Of a DNA stretch of 64,000 nucleotides, positions 1 to 9,385 are shown piece after piece. Position 1 is the stretch's first letter, and the number at the start of each line of letters is the position of its first letter. The position numbers were made by a program, and so were the translations under genes. The stretch is from the NCBI RefSeq assembly GCF_004153685.1, contig NZ_SDQD01000001.1, positions 1 to 64,000 on the forward strand, in the 5' to 3' direction. Source of the stretch: Pollutimonas harenae. GTDB lineage: Bacteria > Pseudomonadota > Gammaproteobacteria > Burkholderiales > Burkholderiaceae_B. Below the pieces are notes generated by a model, which saw only the letters and a program-made list of their open reading frames with translations, did no database searches and had not been told where the DNA came from.

Positions 1-128
1 TGTTGCGCGGAATTGCTGGCCGGGTGATCGCGATTCGGCCTTGCTGAACGGCTGCTATCGGGAAACGCAACTTGCTGCTCTGGGTCGGACTGAGTCATCG
101 GGCTTTGGCTACAATCGGCCAGAAGCTG

Positions 129-1760
129 TCATTGCAAGCTATCTTCAAACGACTTCAGGTTCCAGCCATTCGATCCGGCATGCAGCAAGTCGGTCAGTCT
201 CAGCCGTTTTAAAAATTCCTGGTCGTGTGATGTAACGATCAGCGCGCCACCATAACCCGTCAACAACGCTTCCAATGCTGCCAGCGATGGCAGATCCAGG
301 TGATTGCTCGGCTCATCGAGCAACAGCAATTGCGGAGGCTCATCTGCATAGATCACGCAAGCCAAAGCGGCTTTCAGGCGCTCTCCGCCACTGAGCGAAT
401 CTGTTGGTACCGCAATCTTTTGTGCATCCATTCCCAACTGGGCCAAGCGCATGCGGAGCTCGTTCTCGCTGAGCCTGCGGTTGACATCCTGCAGCACCTC
501 GATAGTGGATCGCTTGGCATCCAAGCAATCCAGTCGTTGATCGAGGTAGGCCACGCGGCCAGTGACCTTACACAGCCCAGACAGAGCATCGATTCGCCCT
601 GCGATCACCTTGAGCAAGGTCGATTTCCCGATGCCATTGGGGCCGATCAGGCCTATGCGCTGTTGACCATTGACCTGCAGGCTGATGTGTTGAAGCGGTG
701 GCGGCACGAAGGGCGGGAGCTCTAGGTAGTCCAGCGCCAGCACCTGTCGTTGAGCGACCCCGTTGCTCATGGGCGCGTGCAGGTGGATGTGCACGTCCTC
801 CGCGACCTGCGCGGCGGCATGTCGCACACGTTGCGCAAGTTCGGTCCGTGTCTGAGTCTGTTGGCGTTGCAACTTGCCCATGGACTGATCACTGCGCTCC
901 TTCTGATGGTCAAGCAGGCTTTTGGCTTGATTCGCCTCCTTACCACTGCGGGCTGCGCGAGCCTGACGCTTTTCCTGCCGCTCGCGCTGATCGCGCAAAG
1001 CTTGCTCCTCGCGCTTTCGCTCCAATCGGGCGCGTTCCAAGTCGTTCAGTGCATGCTGCTGCTCCTGAGCTTTTGCATTGGCGTAGAACGCGTAGTTGCC
1101 GCCATAGCTTCGCAAGCCCAGTGAGGACAGTTCAACAATGCGCGCCATTGCGGCCAGTAACTGCCGGTCATGGCTGATGACCAGAAGTCCCTTGCGCCAT
1201 TGCTGTAACCATTCAATGAGGCGCAGGCGGCTGGGCTGGTCCAGGTGGTTGCTGGGTTCGTCGAGGATCAGGAAGTCCGCGTTAGACAGCACTGCTCCGA
1301 CCAAGGCCACGCGCATGGATTCACCACCACTGAGTGCGCTTGCTGGGGCGTGAGCATCCAGATGCCCCAAGCCTTCCTGCGCCAATGCGTTTGCCAACTG
1401 CGCAGGTGCATCCCAGTGGGAATCCACCAGGTCAAAGTCAGCCTGCGCACAGCTACCGTTTTCAATGCGTTGCAGCGCGTCGAATACGCCACGCAGGCCT
1501 GCCAAGTCAGTCACTGTGGTGCCGTCTTGAGCACTCACCTGTTGGGCGAGGTAATGCACTGCGCCTGATCGCACGCAACGCCCTTGCGTGGGGTGCAATT
1601 GACCGGCCAGGATACGAGCTAGAACGGATTTTCCACTACCGTTGCGGCCAACCAAACCTGTGGGGCATTGGCCAAAGTGTTCGTTCACATGGGAGAAAAG
1701 AATCTCACCATTCGGGAGTACGAAAGAAACGTCCTCCAACGAGATATAGGGAGTCGCCAT
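129..1760 (-). CDS. ABC-F family duplicated ATPase
   Basis: Soluble ABC protein of 543 aa with two nucleotide-binding domains and no membrane segment, the ABC-F layout. Seen: Walker A GRNGSGKS near residue 40 and GPNGIGKS near 375; signatures LSGGESMRVAL and LSGGERLKAAL; Walker B regions each ending in DEPSNHLD. A charged, coiled-coil-like linker rich in Arg, Gln and Glu joins the domains. ABC-F proteins generally act on the ribosome (translation factors or antibiotic protection), but subfamily and substrate cannot be read here. It is monocistronic on the minus strand. The first 128 bases of the window, downstream of its stop, show no gene. Confidence 0.9.
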   Translation of the reverse strand: MATPYISLEDVSFVLPNGEILFSHVNEHFGQCPTGLVGRNGSGKSVLARILAGQLHPTQGRCVRSGAVHYLAQQVSAQDGTTVTDLAGLRGVFDALQRIENGSCAQADFDLVDSHWDAPAQLANALAQEGLGHLDAHAPASALSGGESMRVALVGAVLSNADFLILDEPSNHLDQPSRLRLIEWLQQWRKGLLVISHDRQLLAAMARIVELSSLGLRSYGGNYAFYANAKAQEQQHALNDLERARLERKREEQALRDQRERQEKRQARAARSGKEANQAKSLLDHQKERSDQSMGKLQRQQTQTRTELAQRVRHAAAQVAEDVHIHLHAPMSNGVAQRQVLALDYLELPPFVPPPLQHISLQVNGQQRIGLIGPNGIGKSTLLKVIAGRIDALSGLCKVTGRVAYLDQRLDCLDAKRSTIEVLQDVNRRLSENELRMRLAQLGMDAQKIAVPTDSLSGGERLKAALACVIYADEPPQLLLLDEPSNHLDLPSLAALEALLTGYGGALIVTSHDQEFLKRLRLTDLLHAGSNGWNLKSFEDSLQ

Positions 1761-2008
1761 ACTGTTTCCAAAGATGCAAAGAGCTCCCCCTGCGAATGGG
1801 GGCAGTGGAGATTTGCCGTTGTCTCAACGGCCGCATCAATGGCGCATGGGTCTGATTCCTAAAAAATGTATTGGACTGTGAATTATAGCCAAGCGGTCCG
1901 CATATCGCGCCGAGAGGCAGCTTGGGGTCGGTTTCTGCCCTTCGGACCTAGTGATACCTGTCTGCTAAAGTATGAATCAGCAGCTCTGACAGTTCCCCGT
2001 ATGCTTGA

Positions 2009-2069
2009 TGTCACAGCAAGGTGAAGCTACCGTCACCGATGCGTAACCATCACATAGCACCCTTGCTGT
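2009..2069 (+). promoter_or_regulatory. ECF41-like promoter motif and inverted repeat without an obvious gene
   Basis: TGTCACA (2009-2015), 15 bases, then CGTC (2031-2034) matches the -35/-10 elements I recall for ECF41 sigma factors. Two ECF41 sigma genes lie further right. ACAGCAAGG (2013-2021) is the inverse of CCTTGCTGT (2061-2069), so the transcript could fold. No recognisable gene follows, only the 134-bp repeat, so this may be chance. Confidence 0.2.
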
Positions 2070-2292
2070 CGCCATGCAATCAAGGTGCAGATTGAAAGTC
2101 ATAGACATGTAGTCATTATGTTGAGGACACAGGCTGGTTACAGCGTCTACGTGCAAAAGGGCCACAGCTGTGGCCCAATTTTTTCCCAAAATATCAATGC
2201 CTTAAATCACTTTGTCGCTCTATTCTCCCTACAGCAAGAAATACAGTCGTTTTCGCGCAAACGATTGAAAAACAAGCGCTTTCCTTACCCCG

Positions 2293-2426
2293 CCAGGGGT
2301 GCGTCTTGTGTGGCACTTTTAAGGCCACAAATGAGCGGCAGCGAATTTGGGGATTTATAAGTGCCAGCCAGGTCGAAGAGCTGGCAACGTCATCAGTCAG
2401 GGACCCATCGAAGATGGGATGCCAAT
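2293..2426. repeat. 134-bp dispersed repeat, copy 1
   Basis: This stretch is nearly identical, with no length change, to 18835-18968. Both begin at CCAGGGGTGCGTCTTGTGTG and contain the inverted repeat TGTGGC-N9-GCCACA (2309-2329). Weaker similarity continues to the right. The flanks differ on the left. No transposase frame is evident. It may be an insertion-element remnant or a small mobile repeat; the family is not recognised. The rest of the 1761-2492 gap holds no convincing gene. Confidence 0.75.
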
Positions 2427-2492
2427 ACTATTCAGTTGATACCCACTACAAATGTCCCATCAAAATGACTGGTGAATTTTTCCTTAACTGCA

Positions 2493-3176
2493 CTATGGTT
2501 CTTCATCAACCCTCACTTGCTGCAGTAATGAAATAGCACTGAGCGGCGCCAGTTTGATGGGCGTCCGGGCACCGTGCCGGACCTGCCATCGTGCAGCTAT
2601 ATAGACAAGAATGATGAAGATCATCGCAGCGACACCAAGGCATGCAAAAGGGGCCAAGAACGCTATCGCTTTTAAAACGGTGTCCTGGAAGGTATATCCC
2701 AAAGCCAACGCAGAGCCCGCCCAGATAATGGAACCTATCGCGTCGTAAGCAATGAACTTACGCAAGCTTGTCCTGTTCGTTCCGGCAAGCAGTGTCGTCA
2801 TTGCGCCAGCGCCAGGTAAAAACTTAGCAATCAATAATGCGCTGAGCCCGTATTTTTGATTGAAACTGGTGCTACGCATGACACACTCGTCTGGCGACAT
2901 GGACAGATGGCAGATTCTGCGAGTCAAGGCGCTGCCGAACCGGCGACCCATCCAGTACCACACCATGTCGGCCGTGAGGCAGGCGAGAACAGCCATACCG
3001 AGCATCTGGCAAAGAAAGCCAGCACCAGCCATAGTTGCAGGAAGGGCGCCGGCGACAATTAGTGAGGGATAGGCCGGCACAGGCAACCCAATCTGCTCCA
3101 GAAAGACCGTTGCGAACAAGAGTAGCTCGGTGTGCTGTTCGAAGATCTCTCGTGCAAGGTGAAGCAAATGGTCCAT
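2493..3176 (-). CDS. DedA family membrane protein
   Basis: Integral inner-membrane protein of 227 aa, normal for DedA/SNARE-associated proteins (PF09335). The N-terminal stretch FLEQIGLPVPAYPSLIVAGA around residues 25-45 is the typical re-entrant DedA motif, and several hydrophobic segments follow (about 45-70, 130-155, 165-195). Family members are linked to lipid flipping, membrane potential and drug or cation tolerance; the exact substrate is unknown. It stands alone between a repeat-containing gap and the efflux operon. Confidence 0.85.
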   Translation of the reverse strand: MDHLLHLAREIFEQHTELLLFATVFLEQIGLPVPAYPSLIVAGALPATMAGAGFLCQMLGMAVLACLTADMVWYWMGRRFGSALTRRICHLSMSPDECVMRSTSFNQKYGLSALLIAKFLPGAGAMTTLLAGTNRTSLRKFIAYDAIGSIIWAGSALALGYTFQDTVLKAIAFLAPFACLGVAAMIFIILVYIAARWQVRHGARTPIKLAPLSAISLLQQVRVDEEP

Positions 3177-3295
3177 GATGTTGTCTCCGTCTGAGCTTTC
3201 TGTGTAAAGCCAATTCTAGAGAGCCGCATCATCGCGCGGTAGGCTTGGAGACGGTCTCACTATATTGCCTTCCAGGCATCAATCGAAGCGCGCCA

Positions 3296-4348
3296 TCATC
3301 TTGTTGAACCCGACATTGACTCGATACGAATCATTGGTGTTGTGGACATGCCAACCCTCAGCTTTGCTGCCGAAGGTTGGCCGGGATCGATGCGAATGCG
3401 CACGGGCAAGCGCTGTACGATCTTCGTGAAGTTGCCGGTAGCATTGTGTGGAGCAATAGGGGAATAGCTGACTCCGCTGGCCGGCCCCACGCTGTCCACG
3501 GTTCCTTTCAGTACATCTCCTGGCAGGGCATCCACCTCGATATCAACGGCCTGCCCCTCTTGTACGCGTGCCAGTTGTGTTTCACGGAAATTGGCTCTGA
3601 TGTAGACAGCATCAAGGGGCACGATCGCTAGCAACGGCTGTCCGATGTGGACAAATGAGCCAACGCGGACCGATCTTTTCCCCACTGTGCCGCTGATCGG
3701 TGCAATGATGCGGGTATAGGAAAGCTTCAGCTCAGCGGCTACCTGAGCAGCTTGCGCCTGCGACAGGCCTGCCCTTACTTTTGCCAGATCGGCTTTCAGA
3801 ATACTCACCTGTTGTCGGGCAATTTCCAAACCGGCTTGGTTGGTTTCCAGCCCAGCGAGCTGAATGTTCAACTGCGCTTCGGCCTGCTGCAGGGCCTGCA
3901 TCGTTCCCGAGCCATCCTTGGCCAGATTCCGGTAACGCTTACGATTTGCTCTGGCCAGTTTAAGCGAGGCGTCGCTTACGGCAACCGCCGCTTGTGCCTG
4001 TCGTATGGTGGATCTCTGTTGCATCAGGCGCGCTTCTAGGCCGGCGATAGTGGCCCGTGCACTGGACACTTGGGCCTTTGTCGCGTTCACTGCCACGACA
4101 AAATCACGATCGTCTATGGTAAAGAGCAATTGCCCCTTCTTTACGTGCTGGTTGTCTTCGATCAATACCTCGTCGACAACTCCCGCTACTTGGGGCGCTA
4201 CCATGGTGAGGTCCGCCTGTACGTACGCATCGTTTGTTGTTTGAGTCGATGCGCTCGATTCGGAACGATTAAGATAGAGAGCACTGCTGATTGCCACTAC
4301 AAGCAATAGCACGGCACTGATGATTTTAGCTTTCTTTGGTAATGCCAT
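3296..4348 (-). CDS. HlyD/EmrA-type periplasmic adaptor
   Basis: Membrane-fusion protein of 350 aa. It has one N-terminal transmembrane anchor (residues 7-26), a biotinyl-lipoyl-like hairpin with the typical VAPQVAGVVDEVLIEDNQ and RIIAPISGTVGKRSVRVGS segments, and a long alpha-helical coiled coil between them. It bridges an inner-membrane MFS pump to an outer-membrane channel. It is the last gene of a three-gene minus-strand operon, starting 15 bp after the stop of the MFS gene. The gene order with a DHA2 pump and a NodT-like channel supports an EmrAB-TolC-like exporter of hydrophobic drugs; the real substrate is unknown. Confidence 0.9.
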   Translation of the reverse strand: MALPKKAKIISAVLLLVVAISSALYLNRSESSASTQTTNDAYVQADLTMVAPQVAGVVDEVLIEDNQHVKKGQLLFTIDDRDFVVAVNATKAQVSSARATIAGLEARLMQQRSTIRQAQAAVAVSDASLKLARANRKRYRNLAKDGSGTMQALQQAEAQLNIQLAGLETNQAGLEIARQQVSILKADLAKVRAGLSQAQAAQVAAELKLSYTRIIAPISGTVGKRSVRVGSFVHIGQPLLAIVPLDAVYIRANFRETQLARVQEGQAVDIEVDALPGDVLKGTVDSVGPASGVSYSPIAPHNATGNFTKIVQRLPVRIRIDPGQPSAAKLRVGMSTTPMIRIESMSGSTR

Positions 4349-4363
4349 AATCTATTGTCCGTA

Positions 4364-5935
4364 TTAGGGAGATGGGACGGAAGATGCTGCCGTGGCGACA
4401 TGTGAGCCCGGTGCAGGGATATAACTGAGCCGCAGCACTAAGGGGATCAAAAGGAGTGCCAGAATGCCCAGCACGCGATAGGCATCCGCGATAGACAACA
4501 CCAGCGATTGTTGGCTGATGATCTGCGTGAGCACGGCAGGTTCGGGAAAAAGCGAGAGAGAGGCATTTGTAAGGGCTGCATGGTTCAGCAGCATCTCGGC
4601 ATGAAAGCGCCCACGCACAGTAACCAAATGGCCGACCACCGCAGCGCCGAGCAGAACACCGAAGGCTCGCAACGTGTTGACGATACCGGACACATATGGC
4701 CCTTCGTGAGGCTGCACAACGCTAGTGCATAGAAATAACATCGATATCACGGCCATGGGCTGGCCAAAGGCCTGCAAGGTTTGCGGGACGACGAATTGAT
4801 CTCCGTTCCAGTCTGAGCTCAATTGCGCACCGGAAAAGCACGCCAACGAAATCAGCAACAGTCCCAATCCAAATACAAGCCGCGCATCGATCCACTTCTG
4901 GTACAGCAGAAGTGCCACACCAGCCCCCAAAATCAGTTGCGGTATGGCAACGATAAGACCAATAGATGCCATCTGTCGTGGTCGGTAGTCTTGAACATGC
5001 CCAAGATAGCTTGATGGCAGTAGCGAGCTCGACATTAGCACTACCAACAGGAAGATGAACAGAGTGAAGCCCAACCCCAAATTCCTGCGGCCCATGATCT
5101 GCAACTTGATGAATGGGGACGGGTGATACCACTCAGTCAGCAAATAGACGGACAGCAGCACAAGACCGGCCACCAGCGAAAACACAATTAAAGATGAGTG
5201 AAACCAGTCCAGCCGGGCACCTTGGTCCAGTGTCACCGCAATAAAACCAAGAGCTGGTATACCGCATGCCATGCCAAACCAGTTAGCCTGCCGGAAGCGC
5301 GAGGTCTGGACGGGTTCATTCGGCAAACCCCAAGCGACCAGGTAGCCCGAGATGACAGCCAGGGGAATGACCTGCCAGTACGCCCAGCGCCAGTCGAACA
5401 CACCATCAGCCCAGTAGCCCGTCAGCCAAATAGAGAGATTGGGCGCGAAGGTGGCGGTCATCGCATACAAGCCCAGCCCATGTAGGCGTATAGGCGGCGG
5501 CAGAAACTTCAGGGCAGCCATCATTAATAATGGGATCATCGTGCCGCTGGCAATGCCTTGCAAGAAGCGCAAGATCAACAACAGGTTCAGATCCTGGATG
5601 AAGGGCAGCACTAGGGCCAACATCGCACAAGCACCGAGCATCCATAACTCGAAGCGGCGCACTGAGAGCGTTATGGCAAACCACGCCGAAAATGGCATGG
5701 CAATAAACTCCCCTGCGCTGTAGACCGTGGTAATCCATGAGGCGCCGTCAAAACCGAATCCAAGGGCGCCACGTATATCCGCAAGTGCCAATGCGCCAAC
5801 TCGATTGTTCAACCCCGCCATCATGGCAGCGATGAAAATGCCGACAAGTCCCGCCATGAGCCGCATGGAGAAAGTGACCATAGGCGTCCCGGGAGCTGAG
5901 GCTACCGCCGGCTGCGACAGTGCAGCGCTATTCAT
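4364..5935 (-). CDS. DHA2-type MFS multidrug transporter (EmrB-like)
   Basis: Polytopic inner-membrane protein with about 14 hydrophobic segments, the DHA2 drug:H+ antiporter layout, related to EmrB. I place the start at 5935 (MNSAALSQ, 523 aa). A longer open frame to 6058 exists, but it would lie inside the upstream channel gene and lacks a membrane-protein N-terminus. The ATG at 5935 overlaps the stop of the upstream gene by 8 bp (ATGAATAG), which suggests translational coupling. It forms an operon with the outer-membrane lipoprotein upstream and the HlyD adaptor downstream. Confidence 0.88.
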   Translation of the reverse strand: MNSAALSQPAVASAPGTPMVTFSMRLMAGLVGIFIAAMMAGLNNRVGALALADIRGALGFGFDGASWITTVYSAGEFIAMPFSAWFAITLSVRRFELWMLGACAMLALVLPFIQDLNLLLILRFLQGIASGTMIPLLMMAALKFLPPPIRLHGLGLYAMTATFAPNLSIWLTGYWADGVFDWRWAYWQVIPLAVISGYLVAWGLPNEPVQTSRFRQANWFGMACGIPALGFIAVTLDQGARLDWFHSSLIVFSLVAGLVLLSVYLLTEWYHPSPFIKLQIMGRRNLGLGFTLFIFLLVVLMSSSLLPSSYLGHVQDYRPRQMASIGLIVAIPQLILGAGVALLLYQKWIDARLVFGLGLLLISLACFSGAQLSSDWNGDQFVVPQTLQAFGQPMAVISMLFLCTSVVQPHEGPYVSGIVNTLRAFGVLLGAAVVGHLVTVRGRFHAEMLLNHAALTNASLSLFPEPAVLTQIISQQSLVLSIADAYRVLGILALLLIPLVLRLSYIPAPGSHVATAASSVPSP

Positions 5936-7487
5936 TGGATAGCCCGCGATCGGGAGCTGATCGGCGAGACGATGGGAACTGCCCGGATGCCGAGGTGTTC
6001 GCTGAATCATAGTCGGTGATTCGCGGCTCGGTGTTGAGTCCGTCTGGGTCCCAGCCACCTCCCAAGGATTTGTATAGATTGACCACGGTCAGTGCAGCAT
6101 CGGTTGCGCTGGCATTGAGACGGGTCTGGCTGGCAAGCAGGTTCCGCTGCGCCGTCAGAACGCTTAGATAATCGGCTACGCCTTGCTGGTAACCTCGCTC
6201 GGCAATATGCAAGGCCTGCTTGTTCTGTTCATATGAAACCCGCAGCTCACCGTATTGACTCTGCTGGGCGGCCCAGGCATCGAGAGCATTGTCCACTTCG
6301 TGCCAGGCTCGCAAAACCGTTTGCCTATACGCGATGGCAGCGGATTTTTGCCGTGCTTCATTCAGAGCCAGGCGTTGCATCAATCGCCCGCCCTGGAAGA
6401 TAGGAAGGTAAATCGTCGGTCCTATCGAAAACAGGCGGGAGTCCCAGCTATCTAGATCACCGCTTTCGAATGCTTCTACGCCGACTCTGCCTTTCAACCC
6501 GATACGCGGATAGAAGTCGGCCTTCGCCGCGCCGATGGCCGCTGTGGCAGCATGAAGCTGCGCTTCGGCACTCAGAATGTCGGGGCGCCGATGGGCCAAC
6601 TCAGAAGGGATTCCAACTGGTATGCGAGTCGGAATCGAAGGCAAGGGCATGCCTTTGCGTAGTTCCGCATCGAGCGCGCGAGGCTTTTCTCCCAATAGCA
6701 AGGCAAGCGCGTTCATCAGCAGGTTTCTGTGCGCAACCAACTCGGGCACAGTGGCCTTGGTCGTCGCCAACTGCGCACTGGCTGATGAGGTTTCGAATCG
6801 AGTTGCGACGCCGTTGCGCACACGGCTTTCAGCCAGCCTCAAGGTACGCTGCGCAATTATGAGGTTCTCTTGAGCGATATCCAGCTGGGACTGTATTCCG
6901 CGAAGCTGCAAATAGGTCCGGGCAACTTCGGCGGATATGGATACCCTAACAGCCTCGCGGTCATACACAATGGCTTCCATGGACGCAGCTGCGCCTTCTC
7001 GCACTCGTCGCGCCCGGCCCCACAGATCAATCTCCCAACCGGCGTCAAACCCTATCTGCCAGAAGTCGCTGGGACCCGCAGGCGCGCCCAAAGCGACAAA
7101 CTTGCCATGTTCGCTGAGCCTCTCACGCGTGTAGCGGGAACTGGCTGCTACGCGGGGCTGCAACTGCGAGGAAGCGATACCAAGCTGCGCCCGGCTTTGT
7201 TCAATGCGTTCGGACGCCAGTTGCAGATCCAGATTTTCATCCTGTGCACGCATTTGCAGCGTCGCCAGCAACGGATCGTTGAATAACAGCCACCACTTCG
7301 TAGGTACCTTGACCTCCGAAATCGAGAGAGGCACCATATAGTCCTGCCGGGGAGCTAGCACCACTTTGCTAAGCCCGCTGTCAGGTGCCATGAAATCAGG
7401 GCCGACCGTGCAACCAGCCAGAGAAGCCGTGCATAACACAGCGCCTATGCACCGATACAATTGTGAAAGCACTGTTTTTGAGATCAT
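5928..7487 (-). CDS. NodT-family outer membrane efflux lipoprotein
   Basis: TolC-like channel with two outer-membrane efflux (OEP) repeats, 519 aa from the chosen start MISKTVLSQLYRC at 7487. That start gives a clean lipoprotein signal ending in the lipobox LAGC, followed by TVGPDFMAP, the hallmark of NodT/OprM-like channels. The open frame extends upstream to 7772 but that part has no signal-peptide logic. It is the first gene of the efflux operon. The roughly 270-bp gap to the divergent sigma-factor gene should hold the promoters of both. Confidence 0.88.
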   Translation of the reverse strand: MISKTVLSQLYRCIGAVLCTASLAGCTVGPDFMAPDSGLSKVVLAPRQDYMVPLSISEVKVPTKWWLLFNDPLLATLQMRAQDENLDLQLASERIEQSRAQLGIASSQLQPRVAASSRYTRERLSEHGKFVALGAPAGPSDFWQIGFDAGWEIDLWGRARRVREGAAASMEAIVYDREAVRVSISAEVARTYLQLRGIQSQLDIAQENLIIAQRTLRLAESRVRNGVATRFETSSASAQLATTKATVPELVAHRNLLMNALALLLGEKPRALDAELRKGMPLPSIPTRIPVGIPSELAHRRPDILSAEAQLHAATAAIGAAKADFYPRIGLKGRVGVEAFESGDLDSWDSRLFSIGPTIYLPIFQGGRLMQRLALNEARQKSAAIAYRQTVLRAWHEVDNALDAWAAQQSQYGELRVSYEQNKQALHIAERGYQQGVADYLSVLTAQRNLLASQTRLNASATDAALTVVNLYKSLGGGWDPDGLNTEPRITDYDSANTSASGQFPSSRRSAPDRGLSNE

Positions 7488-7756
7488 GGCGATGTCCAGC
7501 CGGATAGTGCCCCGGCACTGCAAAGACATCCTTATGACTGTCTTCAGAACAAATCTTAGGCGTAGTCGAGGAGCGGCAGTAGGGCCGTAAATGGGCTCAA
7601 GGTGTTGTCTCTGCAACAACAATCGACTATTGTCACTATTCTTGAACGCATGAAATAGACCAAACCGCGAATACGTAATCGTGAACAAACCGAGTTTCAG
7701 AAACTCTATGAAACACCAGCCAACGCTGAAAAAGCTGCCGACATAACCATCTGCCC

Positions 7757-8638
7757 ATGACCGACGCTGCACCTATCTTTGATCAGCTTCGCTCACGATT
7801 GCAGCAAATCGCGTATCGAATGCTGGGCTCGGTCGCCGAAGCCGAAGACGTCGTGCAAGACGCGTGGCTACGCTGGCATGGGGCGGCCAATCATAGTATC
7901 GACAACGAAGAAGCCTGGCTCGTCGCTGTCACGACGCGCTTATCTATCGACAGGCTTCGCGCCGTCAAGGCGCAGCGTGAACATTACTCCGGCATATGGT
8001 TGCCCGAGCCTCTCATGACTGAGTTTCCGGCTACGCCGGAAGAAATCCGCGAGCGCGCCGACGATGTATCCATGGCTTATCTACTGCTGCTCGAACGGCT
8101 AACGCCCGAAGCGCGTGCAGCGTTTCTTTTGCACGAGGTGTTTGATGCTGACTATGACCAGATTGCAGAAACCCTCGGGAAGACGCAGGCGGCATGTCGG
8201 CAGTTGGTGAGCCGCGCAAGAGCACAACTGCGTAATGACCAGCCGCGCTTTACCGTGTCGCCCAAAACGCATCACAGTTTATTACAGACGTTTGCGCAGG
8301 TACTCGAGCACGGAGATTTTGCCGAAATCACTGCGCTGCTGGCCGAAGATGCCGTATTGATGGGCGATGGCGGCGGCAAGGTAACCAGTTTTCCGAAGCC
8401 TATGCTTGGGGGCAGGCGGATTGCGCAGCTTTTCTTTGCCGCATCACTCCGCTACAAGACCGAGCTTCGCATGGAACTTGCCGCGCTAAATGAACAGTGG
8501 GCATTGCTGCGTTATATCCAGGGTGAGCTCGAATCGGCATTAATGTTCGAAGTTGACGGCGAACGTATCACCCGCATTTTCGTTCAGCGCAATCCCGACA
8601 AGCTGACACGTATCGCTGCGGCATATATGCGTAGCTGA
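7757..8638 (+). CDS. sigJ: ECF41-type RNA polymerase sigma factor with SnoaL-like C-terminal domain (SigJ)
   Basis: 293 aa. Sigma region 2 is at about 8-75 (DVVQDAWLRW at 31-40), the linker carries WLPEPLM (81-87), which resembles the ECF41 linker motif, and region 4 is at about 110-158 (YDQIAETLGKTQAACRQLVS). A fused SnoaL_2-like domain fills residues 170-290 and carries the ECF41 hallmark DGGGK (204-208). In this group no anti-sigma factor is encoded; the C-terminal domain controls activity. The neighbours fit the known ECF41 context of carboxymuconolactone decarboxylase, oxidoreductase and epimerase genes. It is divergent from the efflux operon. Confidence 0.93.
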   Translation: MTDAAPIFDQLRSRLQQIAYRMLGSVAEAEDVVQDAWLRWHGAANHSIDNEEAWLVAVTTRLSIDRLRAVKAQREHYSGIWLPEPLMTEFPATPEEIRERADDVSMAYLLLLERLTPEARAAFLLHEVFDADYDQIAETLGKTQAACRQLVSRARAQLRNDQPRFTVSPKTHHSLLQTFAQVLEHGDFAEITALLAEDAVLMGDGGGKVTSFPKPMLGGRRIAQLFFAASLRYKTELRMELAALNEQWALLRYIQGELESALMFEVDGERITRIFVQRNPDKLTRIAAAYMRS

Positions 8639-8835
8639 GTATTTGCTCGCGATCTTCGGAGCTCAGCCCATATCAGGGAACTCCTGTTTGGTGCGCATGA
8701 GACAACACAGTGAGCCCGCTTGCGTGTCTACCGCCATACACCATTGCTCCCTACGATGATGACATGCGGCCTTCTGCCGTGATCAGGGCCCTGCAAACCA
8801 GGGCGCTGCCCTCATCATCATCGTCTGGAGCAATC

Positions 8836-9315
8836 ATGACACATCGCATCAACTACATTCAGCAATCCCCCGAACTGTTCAAGAAATTCATGGAGTTCAG
8901 CACCGCCCTGAACAACACCACAATCGAACAGGCAATCCGCGACTTGGTTTCAATTCGAGCCTCTCAGCTCAACGGCTGCGGATTTTGCCTCGACATGCAC
9001 GTAAAGGAGGCACGCATCCATGGCGAGCGGGAACTGCGTATTCACCATTTGGCGGCATGGCGCGAATCCACACTCTTTGCACCACGCGAACGCGCAGCAC
9101 TCGCTTGGGCCGAAGTGCTAACAAAACTGCCTGAACACGGTGTATCGGACGAGATCTACGAACGAGTGCGGACTCAATTGAGTGAAAAAGAGCTGTCTGA
9201 CTTGACGTTCGATGTAATGGCCATTAATGCATGGAATCGCGCGAATGTCGCGTTTAAGACTGTACCGGGTTCGGCCGATAAGGCTTTTGGCTTGGACAAA
9301 GCCAACCTCGCCTGA
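8836..9315 (+). CDS. AhpD-like carboxymuconolactone decarboxylase family protein
   Basis: 159 aa. The CMD fold contains the redox motif C48-G-F-C51 with a downstream His (LNGCGFCLDMHVKEA), as in AhpD-type peroxidase helpers. The ATG at 8836 is preceded by GGAG at 8827-8830; the longer frame from 8710 has no such site. Known family role: reduction of peroxides or thiol-disulfide exchange. It follows the sigma factor directly and is the expected primary ECF41 target type. Confidence 0.88.
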   Translation: MTHRINYIQQSPELFKKFMEFSTALNNTTIEQAIRDLVSIRASQLNGCGFCLDMHVKEARIHGERELRIHHLAAWRESTLFAPRERAALAWAEVLTKLPEHGVSDEIYERVRTQLSEKELSDLTFDVMAINAWNRANVAFKTVPGSADKAFGLDKANLA

Positions 9316-9355
9316 ACGGCATCTTGTTGCCAGTATGCCGACTGGCTTGGCCCGG

Positions 9356-9378
9356 ACAATCGGGCTTCCTCTGTGGAG
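9356..9378 (+). repeat. Duplicated leader/RBS segment, copy 1
   Basis: ACAATCGGGCTTCCTCTGTG plus GAG, ending in the ribosome-binding site of the MBL gene. 21 of 23 bases match 10328-10350, which sits at the same distance before the cupin gene. This suggests that one of the two genes was inserted or duplicated together with its leader. Confidence 0.7.
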
Positions 9379-9385
9379 ATTAATT

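Noticed and set aside
698-1855. Several plus-strand frames of 107-173 aa
   Set aside because: All are antisense to the ABC-F gene and lack ribosome-binding sites or domain motifs.
2085-2536. Two frames of 91 and 76 aa in the repeat region
   Set aside because: They run through the 134-bp repeat, have no family features and are not maintained in copy 2.
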